10,792 bases of DNA from an uncultured Bacilli bacterium (GCA_944332375.1 CALVJU010000070.1:1-10792); one strand, 5' to 3'. Positions 1 to 6,009 are shown, counted from the first letter of the stretch. Notes: a model not told the origin generated them from the sequence alone. Numbers and translations are program-made.

Positions 1-911
1 GAGGATTACTTGTTTACAAGAATGGATTACATTCTTATCGTGATTTTCCACTTCGTTTAGGAGAATTAGGGCAAGTTCATAGACATGAAGCAAGTGGTGC
101 TTTAAATGGTCTTTTCCGTGTTCGTACTTTTACGCAAGACGATGCTCATATCTTCTTAACAGAAGATCAATTAGAAGAGGAAATTATCCGTTTAATTGCC
201 TTTATTGACCGTGTTTATCATATTTTTGGATTATCTTATGAGATTGAATTATCAACTCGTCCTGAAGAGAAATATATTGGTTCCATTGAAGTATGGAATA
301 AAGCGGAAGAAGCACTTGCAAAAGCTTGTGAACACGCTGGAAAAACATGTAAAGTAAACCCTGGAGATGGTGCTTTCTATGGACCAAAATTAGATTTCCA
401 TGTCAAAGATTCTCTAGGACGTGTATGGCAATGTGGAACAATTCAATTAGATATGAATTTACCAGAACGTTTTGATATTACTTATGTCGATAAAGACGGA
501 AGTAAGAAACGTCCAATTATGTTACATCGTGTTATCTTTGGATCAATTGAAAGATTTATTGGAATTATTACAGAACATTTTGCTGGACATTTTCCAACTT
601 GGTTAGCTCCTGTTCAAGTAAACATTATTCCAGTCAATAGTGAATATCATTTAGAATATGCCGAAAAAGTAAAAGAAGCATTAGAACAAATTGGAGTACG
701 TGTTGAAATTGATCATCGTGATGAAAAGTTAGGCTATCGTATGAGAGAATCACAACTTCGTAAGATTCCATATAACTTAGTATTAGGAGATCAAGAAAAA
801 GAGACAGAAACGGTAAATGTTCGTAAGTTTGGTCAAAAAGAAGAACAAAAAATCAAATTAGAAGAGTTTGTTCAAAAGATCAAAGAAGAAATTGACGAGA
901 AAAGGAGATAA
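1..911 (+). CDS. thrS: threonyl-tRNA synthetase, C-terminal part (5' truncated by window edge)
   Basis: Class II aminoacyl-tRNA synthetase that charges tRNA-Thr in the cytoplasm. The reading frame is open from base 3, giving about 302 residues of a protein usually near 640, so the N-terminal TGS/editing domains and the start lie outside the window. Visible parts are the motif 2 region (HRHEASGALNGLFRVRTFTQ, followed by DDAHIF), the GPKLDF stretch of the catalytic core, motif 3 (RPIMLHRVIFGSIERFIGI), and then the HGTP anticodon-binding domain from about PTWLAPVQVNIIPV to the C-terminus (YRMRESQLRKIPYNLVLGD). An ATG at 453 lies inside the catalytic domain and is not a gene start. The TAA stop is inside the loop of a terminator hairpin. 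Identification is by recognised family motifs and is secure. Confidence 0.97.
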   Translation, partial: GLLVYKNGLHSYRDFPLRLGELGQVHRHEASGALNGLFRVRTFTQDDAHIFLTEDQLEEEIIRLIAFIDRVYHIFGLSYEIELSTRPEEKYIGSIEVWNKAEEALAKACEHAGKTCKVNPGDGAFYGPKLDFHVKDSLGRVWQCGTIQLDMNLPERFDITYVDKDGSKKRPIMLHRVIFGSIERFIGIITEHFAGHFPTWLAPVQVNIIPVNSEYHLEYAEKVKEALEQIGVRVEIDHRDEKLGYRMRESQLRKIPYNLVLGDQEKETETVNVRKFGQKEEQKIKLEEFVQKIKEEIDEKRR

Positions 912-924
912 TTCTCCTTTTTTT
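900..924 (+). terminator. intrinsic terminator of thrS
   Basis: A 9-bp stem AAAAGGAGA / TCTCCTTTT (900-908 with 913-921) closes a 4-nt loop (909-912) and runs into seven T residues (918-924). The thrS stop codon TAA forms most of the loop, so the coding end and the terminator are merged. Confidence 0.85.
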
Positions 925-950
925 ACATATATTAAATTAAGGTGATGCTT

Positions 951-1331
951 GTGACAAAGGTAGATGCATTTAAATCATTTGTAAAAAAGAATCCTAGTTT
1001 AATTAAATATGTTCGTACAGGAGAGATGGACTGGCAGAAGTTTTATGAGATTTATGATTTATATGGAGAAGAAGAGAGTGCTTGGAATTTATATCTACAA
1101 AAAGAGTCTACACCGGTAAAACCAAAAGAGAATGAGTCGAAAAATATTACAGAGGGGTTATTGGGAATGGCTTCGTTATTAAAGGGAATTGATTTAAATA
1201 CGGTTCAAAATGGGGTTTCTAGTTTACAAAGAGTGGTTGGATTACTACAAGAATTAGGAACAAAGGCTCCTAAGACAGAAGAGAAGAAGACCTATCAACC
1301 ACGTCCCATTTATAAACATTTTGAGGATTAA
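951..1331 (+). CDS. ylbD: YlbD-like protein (putative coat protein family)
   Basis: A 126-residue protein resembling Bacillus YlbD (YlbD_coat family), recognised from the N-terminal FKSFVKKNPSLIKYVRTGEM block, the following DWQKFYEIYDLYGEEES segment, and a C-terminal amphipathic stretch (GLLGMASLLKGIDLNTVQNG). The family is annotated as a putative spore coat protein in Bacillus, but its biochemical role is not established and a coat role here is not implied. I prefer the GTG at 951 as start: AAGGTGA at 939-945 sits 5 nt before it, whereas GTG 942 and ATG 945 overlap or abut that site. ylbE follows after 3 nt, the same order as in Bacillus, so the two are probably co-transcribed. No clear promoter precedes it; TATATT at 928-933 lacks a good -35. 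Confidence 0.72.
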   Translation: MTKVDAFKSFVKKNPSLIKYVRTGEMDWQKFYEIYDLYGEEESAWNLYLQKESTPVKPKENESKNITEGLLGMASLLKGIDLNTVQNGVSSLQRVVGLLQELGTKAPKTEEKKTYQPRPIYKHFED

Positions 1332-1334
1332 AGT

Positions 1335-1559
1335 ATGTCTTTAGATGTTCAATACTTATTAAAAAGTCAAGAACAGTATCTGACTTATTTACGAAGTCAT
1401 TCTTATTGGTATAAAGAATTAAATCGCAATCCAAGTTCTGTGCAATCCTTTTTAGAAGAAGTAAGAGCTTTTTATAAACTAAGGACAAGTGATCGCATTG
1501 AAAAAGCTATTGAGACTGTTGAGTTTTTAGAGTCTGTCTTTTCGACGATGCAATCATAA
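1335..1559 (+). CDS. ylbE: YlbE-like protein
   Basis: A 74-residue small protein matching the YlbE-like family: the HSYWYKELNRNPSS block around residues 22-35 corresponds to the conserved WYR.L.RNP signature, and the rest is predicted helical with a DRIEKAIETVEFL segment near the C-terminus. Function is unknown in all members. It starts at ATG 1335, 3 nt after the ylbD stop, with a GAGG ribosome binding site inside the end of ylbD. In Bacillus subtilis the order is ylbD-ylbE-ylbF-ylbG-rsmD; here ylbF and ylbG are missing and rsmD follows directly with its own promoter. Confidence 0.75.
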   Translation: MSLDVQYLLKSQEQYLTYLRSHSYWYKELNRNPSSVQSFLEEVRAFYKLRTSDRIEKAIETVEFLESVFSTMQS

Positions 1560-1560
1560 G

Positions 1561-1590
1561 TTGTCAGGAAAGGAAAAATCATGTTATAAT
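1561..1590 (+). promoter_or_regulatory. sigma-A promoter of rsmD (extended -10)
   Basis: A -35 TTGTCA (1561-1566, 5/6 match) and a -10 TATAAT (1585-1590, 6/6) are separated by 18 nt, with the TG of an extended -10 at 1582-1583. It begins 2 nt after the ylbE stop. The predicted start near 1597 gives a 5' leader of about 20 nt before rsmD. Confidence 0.82.
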
Positions 1591-1616
1591 AATGGTTGAA
1601 AGTTAGGGGCGATTGC

Positions 1617-2162
1617 ATGAGAGTCATTTGTGGAAAATACAAGGGAAGATTTTTAACTGGACATAAAATTGCTGGAACGAGACCGACGATGGATCGTGTC
1701 AAAGAGTCTGTATTCTCTATGTTACAAGGGGATATTCCAAACTCTGTTTGTTTAGATTTATTTAGTGGAAGTGGAAATCTAGGAATTGAAGCGATTAGTA
1801 ATGGGGCAAAAAAAGTTTACTTTGTCGATTTTAATTTGATTTGTATTCAAACCATTGAACAGAATTTAAGAACGTTAGGAATTACTGAAGAAGCAGTGGT
1901 GATGAAGAAAGATTATTTAGAAGCACTTCGTTATTTTAAAGAACGTAAGATGAAATTTCACGTAATTTTTTTAGACCCTCCCTATAAATATCACTTTATG
2001 ACAAAGATTTTAGAAGAGTTAGAACAATTTGATCTTTTAGAAGATGGAGCAAAGATTGTCTGTGAAACAGAAAGGGAAGAAGAAATAGAGACCAATCTCA
2101 CATTATTAAAAGAAAAACGTTATGGTTCTAAGCGAATTCACATTTATACGAAAGAAAGATAA
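1617..2162 (+). CDS. rsmD: 16S rRNA (guanine966-N2)-methyltransferase RsmD
   Basis: A 181-residue Rossmann-fold, S-adenosylmethionine-dependent methyltransferase that modifies G966 (E. coli numbering) of 16S rRNA in the small subunit. The N-terminus MRVICGKYKGR and the RPTMDRVKESVF block (22-33) are typical of the family. The SAM-binding loop LDLFSGSGNLG is at 46-56, the acidic residue ending strand 2 is D71, and the catalytic motif IV DPPY is at 120-123. Length is normal. The ATG at 1617 is chosen because it has an AGGGG ribosome binding site about 7 nt upstream and begins with the conserved N-terminus; an upstream in-frame TTG at 1596 would lie at the transcription start itself. In Bacillus rsmD is normally followed by coaD; here a terminator and a peptide-export locus follow. 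Confidence 0.95.
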   Translation: MRVICGKYKGRFLTGHKIAGTRPTMDRVKESVFSMLQGDIPNSVCLDLFSGSGNLGIEAISNGAKKVYFVDFNLICIQTIEQNLRTLGITEEAVVMKKDYLEALRYFKERKMKFHVIFLDPPYKYHFMTKILEELEQFDLLEDGAKIVCETEREEEIETNLTLLKEKRYGSKRIHIYTKER

Positions 2163-2179
2163 ATTTCTTTCTTTTTTTT
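2150..2179 (+). terminator. intrinsic terminator of rsmD
   Basis: An 8-bp A/T-rich stem GAAAGAAA / TTTCTTTC (2150-2157 with 2164-2171), loop GATAAA, then eight T residues (2172-2179). The stop codon of rsmD lies in the loop. The stem has few G-C pairs, so some read-through into the downstream peptide locus is possible. Confidence 0.75.
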
Positions 2180-2231
2180 GCAGGTCTTACCCCCTCTTTT
2201 TTTGTAAGTAATTAGTAGGAGAGGATGAAGT

Positions 2232-4304
2232 ATGAGAAAATATCCGTGTTATTTACAAGAAGAGAAAAATGATTGTGGACCAGCTTGCGTGAAGAGTATT
2301 TTACTTTATTATCACGGCGATTATGATTATCAAAAATTAAAAGAAGAACTGTGTTTAGATCGAGATGGAACAAGTGCCTATCATATCATTCAGTTTTTGA
2401 ATCGTCATGGTTTTTCTGCTGAGGGAAAGAAGTATCTATGGAAAGATTGGATTGGAGGAGAGTTTCTCTTACCAGCTATCGTTCTTGTTAAAAATGAGTT
2501 GTATCAAAATCATTACATGGTTCTTTATCGTTATGATAAGAAAAAAGAGAAGGTGTTGGTTGGCGATCCGAAAGAAGGGGTCAAAACACTAACCCTAAGA
2601 CAATTTCACCAGATATTTACGGGAATCATGATTGAGTTGGTACCGATGGGGATGATTGTATGTGAGCGTTCTTCTTCCTTCAAGAACTTGTTGTATGCAT
2701 TTTTAAAAGAACATAAAAGAACAGTTCTTCTCTTTATTCCACTACTCATTTTTTTCTTAGGGTTTCAGTTATGTACTTCTTTTACGACCAAGTATTTTGT
2801 GAATGGAATCGTCGATCAAAAGAAGAACACTTATTTTTATATTCTGTTTTTTCTATTTTTCTTATTCCACCTATTTCGCGAACTCTATTCCTATTTTCTG
2901 AAACGTCTCTTTTCTTACTTACAATTAGAACTTCAGCTTCTCCTAGATCGTATTTTGTATCAGACGATTCTATCCCGTTCTGATCAGCAATTTCAACACT
3001 GTTTATCCTCTTTTTTCTTAGAGAAGAGGGAGGAAGTGTATTTATGGATTTCTCTTTTCCTACAGTGTGTTCAATTTTTCTTTCTCGATTTCTTATTTGC
3101 CTTTTGTTTTTTTCTCTGTCTTTGTTTTTTAGATAGAGAGTATTTCTTTTTCTTGTTTCCTTTTTTCTTATTTACTTACTTTTATTACACCTGGGTACGA
3201 AAGAAGCAAAAGAAAAGAGAAGAGGCGTGTCGAAAGGAAGCATTAGAGGGAGAGACTTTGTTTTTGGAGAGTATGGAAAACCGTTCCTTTTTAGCAACCA
3301 CCGATCTCGTGTCTATTTTCACTCAGAAATATGAGAGTCGATTAGAAAAAATGAGTCTTTCTTTTCATACCTATTTTCAAGCACAACATCGGATTGATCT
3401 TTTTTATCAGTTTTGTTTTCTATTTCTCTATCTTTACTTATTACTTTATCAGAGTTTGATGACATTAGAAAAAAATGTGTCATTAGGAAACTTTATCTTG
3501 TTTCTCACGATGTTTCAATTCCTTTTTCCTGTTTTCAAACAACTACCGATGATCAGTGATGCGTTTGGCAAGTTACAATTTTACTATGAACGAATCAAAC
3601 CTTTTTTTGAAGAGCCAAAGTCTAAAGCTTTGTTTCAAGAGTTTACTTTTCAAACTTTATTACTACAACAATTCACTTATGAATATCACCAGAAGAAGTT
3701 ATTGTTTTCTGATGTTTCTCTTTGTATTTCAGCAAGTGATAAGATTCTTTTAACGGGAGCGAGTGGGACAGGAAAAAGCACGTTTCTGAAGTGTTTAAGT
3801 GGAAGACTAGAAATTAACAAGGGAGAGATTTATTTGAACCAATTGGATTTATGTGATTATCAGAAAGAGGGATTGTATGCGAAGATGATTTTACTGACAC
3901 AAGAAGAGACCTTATTTCAGGGAACGCTGTTTGATAATATTGTATTAGATCGTTCTGTTTCAAAAGAAAAATTAGTAGAAGTAATCCGTTGTTGTCAGTT
4001 AGAAGAAGTGATTCAAAGACATCCTCAGGGGTTACGACAGATGCTTACCAATCATGGCTCACAGTTATCAGGAGGGGAACGACAGAGGGTTATTTTAGCG
4101 CGTTTTTTACTACAGCCATTTGATGTTTTTATGATTGATGAAGGGTTTAGTGAAATGGATATTTCTTTAGAACGACAAATATTAAAAAATCTTTTTTACA
4201 CGTATTTTCAAAAAACATTTATTGTGATTTCCCATCGTATGGATAATCGTGATTTATTTGGGAGACATTTTTCAGTACGAGATAGAAAGTTGATCGAAGA
4301 TTGA
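2232..4304 (+). CDS. peptidase-containing ABC transporter (PCAT, C39 peptidase + TM domain + ATPase)
   Basis: A 690-residue inner-membrane exporter that cleaves double-glycine leaders and pumps the released peptide out. Residues 1-135 are a peptidase C39 domain: Q9 (oxyanion hole), nucleophile C15 in NDCGPAC, H94 in NHYMVLYR and D112 in VGDP, so the triad is complete. Residues about 165-455 are the membrane domain, strikingly Phe-rich (17 of 40 residues at 281-320). The ATPase has Walker A GASGTGKST (509-517), Q557, signature LSGGE (612-616), Walker B VFMIDE (D636, E637) and H668, so it should be active. AGGAGAGG (2217-2224) sets the ATG start with 7-nt spacing. I see no convincing promoter in 2180-2231. 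The next gene starts 1 nt after its stop, and the likely substrates are encoded at 4716-4853 and 4850-5014. It resembles lactococcin/bacteriocin exporters; the exact substrate class is inferred. Confidence 0.95.
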   Translation: MRKYPCYLQEEKNDCGPACVKSILLYYHGDYDYQKLKEELCLDRDGTSAYHIIQFLNRHGFSAEGKKYLWKDWIGGEFLLPAIVLVKNELYQNHYMVLYRYDKKKEKVLVGDPKEGVKTLTLRQFHQIFTGIMIELVPMGMIVCERSSSFKNLLYAFLKEHKRTVLLFIPLLIFFLGFQLCTSFTTKYFVNGIVDQKKNTYFYILFFLFFLFHLFRELYSYFLKRLFSYLQLELQLLLDRILYQTILSRSDQQFQHCLSSFFLEKREEVYLWISLFLQCVQFFFLDFLFAFCFFLCLCFLDREYFFFLFPFFLFTYFYYTWVRKKQKKREEACRKEALEGETLFLESMENRSFLATTDLVSIFTQKYESRLEKMSLSFHTYFQAQHRIDLFYQFCFLFLYLYLLLYQSLMTLEKNVSLGNFILFLTMFQFLFPVFKQLPMISDAFGKLQFYYERIKPFFEEPKSKALFQEFTFQTLLLQQFTYEYHQKKLLFSDVSLCISASDKILLTGASGTGKSTFLKCLSGRLEINKGEIYLNQLDLCDYQKEGLYAKMILLTQEETLFQGTLFDNIVLDRSVSKEKLVEVIRCCQLEEVIQRHPQGLRQMLTNHGSQLSGGERQRVILARFLLQPFDVFMIDEGFSEMDISLERQILKNLFYTYFQKTFIVISHRMDNRDLFGRHFSVRDRKLIED

Positions 4305-4305
4305 T

Positions 4306-4719
4306 ATGAAAAAGTTATGGATAAGTGAACAAGCATTTCAAAGACAAGGGAATATGTTATTGGTAATAACAGGTTTATTCTTGTTGGTGATGATTACTGT
4401 GTTTCTTTTTTATCCGACAACGAGAAAGAAGACATTATATGGGGTAGTGGGGAAGAAGAATCAGTTAGAGACCTATTTAACAAAAGAAGACTTAGATGAG
4501 ATTCAAACATGGAATTGTCAAAAAGAACGTTGTCATGTGTTACAAATATCAGATGAAGTATATACGAGGGAGGATGGACAAAAATATTATTTTGTTGTAT
4601 TAGAGTTAGAAATTAAAAAAGAAGAGAATCAGGAAGGAAATTATTTGATTTATGAGATTACGAAAAAGCAAACGAAGTGGGAACAGTTGAAACAGTGGAT
4701 AAGGAGTGTGATAGCATGA
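4306..4719 (+). CDS. short single-pass membrane protein, putative transporter accessory protein
   Basis: A 137-residue protein I cannot assign to a family. One membrane helix at about 16-36 (GNMLLVITGLFLLVMITVFLF) follows a short basic N-terminus, which predicts an inside N-terminus and a secreted-side domain of about 100 residues. That domain contains two close cysteines (C71 and C76, in CQKERC) that could form a disulfide, and a charged C-terminus. It sits where double-glycine exporters normally have a membrane-fusion accessory protein (HlyD/LcnD type, about 400-470 residues), but it is a third of that length and no biotinyl-lipoyl or coiled-coil repeats are visible. It starts 1 nt after the exporter stop and its own TGA overlaps the ATG of the first peptide gene, so translation is probably coupled through the locus. 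Roles to consider are a reduced accessory protein or an immunity protein; neither is proven. Confidence 0.7.
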   Translation: MKKLWISEQAFQRQGNMLLVITGLFLLVMITVFLFYPTTRKKTLYGVVGKKNQLETYLTKEDLDEIQTWNCQKERCHVLQISDEVYTREDGQKYYFVVLELEIKKEENQEGNYLIYEITKKQTKWEQLKQWIRSVIA

Positions 4720-4853
4720 AGTTAGATCAAAATGAATTAAAGACAATTCATGGGGGAGAGATTAGTTTTTCTGTCATATTAGGGATTGGTAGTATTGTTT
4801 CCTTTGTCATTGGTTTGATAGATGGCTTTGTTCATCCGAAGGCATGTGAATGA
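4716..4853 (+). CDS. double-glycine leader peptide A (bacteriocin-like or signal precursor)
   Basis: A 45-residue precursor. The leader MKLDQNELKTIHGG (1-14) matches the C39-processed consensus: L3 (-12), E7 (-8), L8 (-7), I11 (-4), G13-G14 (-2,-1). Cleavage after G14 would release a 31-residue core that begins EISFSV, is very hydrophobic (glycine-spaced helix with G23, G25, S29, G33), and ends HPKACE with a single cysteine, C44. Net charge of the core is slightly negative, unlike most class II bacteriocins. The start ATG overlaps the preceding stop as ATGA and has AAGGAG at 4701-4706, 9 nt upstream. Its stop overlaps the start of peptide B (ATGA at 4850-4853). The adjacent exporter is the obvious processing partner. 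Calling it a precursor of an exported peptide is strong; antimicrobial activity is inferred. Confidence 0.87.
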   Translation: MKLDQNELKTIHGGEISFSVILGIGSIVSFVIGLIDGFVHPKACE

Positions 4854-5014
4854 GATTAGAGAGTCAAACACTAAAAGAGATACATGGTGGAGAGATTAGT
4901 GGGTCTTTGATTTCTTCGGTTGTAAAGGGGATTACGATCCTTTTAGAGCTAGGGAGAAGTTTAGGATCTTCTATTCGAAGACTGATCGATAAAGATATTT
5001 GTTACTATGAATGA
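4850..5014 (+). CDS. double-glycine leader peptide B (partner of peptide A)
   Basis: A 54-residue precursor. The leader MRLESQTLKEIHGG has the same length as that of peptide A, with L3, L8, I11 and G13-G14 in the same places, and the first core residues (EIS) are also identical. The predicted core of 40 residues begins EISGSLISS, forms a likely amphipathic helix with GxxxG at G35-RSL-G39 and SxxxG at S23-VVK-G27, then a charged tail (SIRRLIDKD) and a single cysteine C51 close to the end (ICYYE). Balanced charges make it roughly neutral. GAAGG at 4838-4842 gives a ribosome binding site inside peptide A, 7 nt from ATG 4850. Two unlike cores with matched leaders next to each other resemble two-peptide (class IIb) bacteriocins, but a paired signalling function is possible. 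Confidence 0.86.
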   Translation: MRLESQTLKEIHGGEISGSLISSVVKGITILLELGRSLGSSIRRLIDKDICYYE

Positions 5015-5045
5015 TACGATATTTTGATTTTTTCTTGTTTGTCGC

Positions 5046-5074
5046 TTGAAACCTAAGGATAAACATGTTATAAT
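5046..5074 (+). promoter_or_regulatory. sigma-A promoter of rpsU-yqeY (extended -10)
   Basis: TTGAAA (5046-5051) and TATAAT (5069-5074) with a 17-nt spacer, plus the extended TG at 5066-5067. It lies in the 89-nt gap after peptide B. The predicted start is near 5081, leaving a leader of roughly 23 nt before rpsU. Confidence 0.87.
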
Positions 5075-5103
5075 AGCTCTAGCAAAGAAGGGAGGGAAAT
5101 GTC

Positions 5104-5307
5104 TTGGAAAGAGTTGTTGTGAAGAAAGATGGTATTGATAGTGCTTTAAGAATTATTAAACAAAGAGGCATTAAGAACGGCTCCCTGAAAAAAGTACGTG
5201 ATCTTCAGGATGGATATTTAAAACCTGGAGTGAAAAGAAGAATTCGTGAAAAAGAGGCTAGAAAAAATAGTCGTAAGAAGGAACGTAGGGAAAGAAGTTA
5301 CAACTAA
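5104..5307 (+). CDS. rpsU: 30S ribosomal protein S21
   Basis: A 67-residue, highly basic protein of the small ribosomal subunit, recognised by the S21 pattern: an N-terminal VVVKKDGIDSALRIIKQR helix, the middle KNGSLKKVRD segment, YLKPGVKRR, and a Lys/Arg-rich C-terminal tail. It is somewhat longer and more divergent than the Bacillus protein (about 57 residues). The start is TTG at 5104: the strong AAGGGAGG site (GGAGG at 5091-5095) is 8 nt away, whereas the ATG at 5099 is only 3 nt away, out of frame and reads just seven codons. The order rpsU-yqeY is conserved in Bacillus. Confidence 0.93.
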   Translation: MERVVVKKDGIDSALRIIKQRGIKNGSLKKVRDLQDGYLKPGVKRRIREKEARKNSRKKERRERSYN

Positions 5308-5308
5308 T

Positions 5309-5330
5309 AAGAAGCCGGAAGGCTTCTTTT
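5309..5330 (+). terminator. rpsU-yqeY intercistronic hairpin, partial terminator
   Basis: An 8-bp stem AAGAAGCC / GGCTTCTT (5309-5316 with 5321-5328) with a GGAA (GNRA-type) loop, followed by a run of only four T residues (5327-5330). The short T-run suggests attenuation or 3' end protection of rpsU mRNA rather than full termination, keeping yqeY expression below that of rpsU. Confidence 0.7.
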
Positions 5331-5349
5331 GTGAAAGAAGGGAAAGAGT

Positions 5350-5796
5350 ATGAAAGATCGTATTTTAAAAGATATTGTAACGAGTATGAAGGAGAAAGAT
5401 AAGGAGAGACTTTCTGTTCTTCGTATGGTGAAGGGTGCGATTCAGTTAGAAGAGATTAATAAGAAAGAGACATTGAAGGATGAAGATGTGATTGGAGTTT
5501 TGGCAAAACAGATTAAGACGAGAAAGGAATCGATTGTAGAGTTTGAAAAGGGAAATCGTCAAGATTTGATTGATCAGACGAATCGTGAAATTGCGATTTT
5601 AGAAGAGTATATGCCAGAACAGTTGTCTATGGAAGAAGTAGAGAAGATCATTGAAGAAGCATTTGAGAGTGTGAAACCAGAGAGTATGAAGGATATGGGT
5701 CGTATTATGAAGGAAGTAACACCTAAGTTAAAGGGAAAAGCGGATATGAGTATGGTAAGTACGAAGATTCGTACGAAATTAGAAGAGTTGTTATAA
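5350..5796 (+). CDS. yqeY: GatB/YqeY domain protein
   Basis: A 148-residue cytoplasmic protein of the YqeY family, which shares the tRNA-binding tail domain of the amidotransferase subunit GatB. It matches from start to end: MKDRILKDIVTSMKEKDKER, LSVLRMVKGAIQLEEINK, an EIAILEEYMPEQLS linker, then the C-terminal DMGRIMKEVTPKLKGKADMS domain with its GKAD motif. Length is typical (about 148). The family may act on tRNA or translation, but its exact role is unproven. An AAGGGA ribosome binding site lies about 7 nt before ATG 5350. It is transcribed with rpsU through the intervening hairpin and ends at a long terminator. Confidence 0.93.
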   Translation: MKDRILKDIVTSMKEKDKERLSVLRMVKGAIQLEEINKKETLKDEDVIGVLAKQIKTRKESIVEFEKGNRQDLIDQTNREIAILEEYMPEQLSMEEVEKIIEEAFESVKPESMKDMGRIMKEVTPKLKGKADMSMVSTKIRTKLEELL

Positions 5797-5802
5797 AATC
5801 AT

Positions 5803-5840
5803 AGAAGAAGATAGGCCAGTGCTTATTTTCTTTTTTCTTT
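5803..5840 (+). terminator. intrinsic terminator of rpsU-yqeY
   Basis: A 14-pair stem (5803-5816 with 5821-5834, including three G-U pairs) with a tetraloop CAGT, in which the 3' arm is itself T-rich and continues into TTCTTTTAT. It starts 7 nt after the yqeY stop. Confidence 0.7.
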
Positions 5841-6009
5841 TATGATCGTACACTTGGTTTGCTTCTAAAGTTTGTGTCATCAAATTTTTTTACAGTCTAT
5901 TCTTATTGTTTTTCTTTCACATCATACATATTTTTTCTTGTTGTCTCATAGTTTGGTGGTAAAAGCCTATTTCTTCTGATTGTTTTCTTGAAATTCTCTG
6001 ATTTAATGC
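5841..6009. other. T-rich non-coding spacer upstream of rpsB
   Basis: The region between the yqeY terminator and the rpsB promoter. It is strongly T-rich on the + strand, holds no open frame with a ribosome binding site on either strand, and no tRNA or repeat that I can see. A weak promoter-like pair (TTGTTT 5980-5985, TTTAAT 6002-6007, 16-nt spacer) is possible but inferior to the one immediately downstream. Confidence 0.6.

Noticed and set aside
1596..1616. TTG 1596 as rsmD start
   Set aside because: It coincides with the predicted transcription start; ATG 1617 has a good ribosome binding site and the conserved N-terminus.
2191..2224. Sequestration of the exporter ribosome binding site by CCTCT (2193-2197) pairing with AGAGG (2220-2224)
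   Set aside because: Only 5 bp with a long A/T-rich loop; too weak to call a regulatory switch without covariation.
2407..3753. Plus-strand frames inside the exporter gene (2407-2592, 2771-2983, 3556-3753)
   Set aside because: Out-of-frame shadows of a continuous 690-residue protein with intact motifs at both ends.
4992..5045. Terminator after peptide B (AAGATAT 4992-4998 with ATATTTT 5019-5025, then T-rich)
   Set aside because: The stem is seven A/T and G-U pairs with a 20-nt loop and interrupted T-runs; not enough to call. Read-through to rpsU remains possible.
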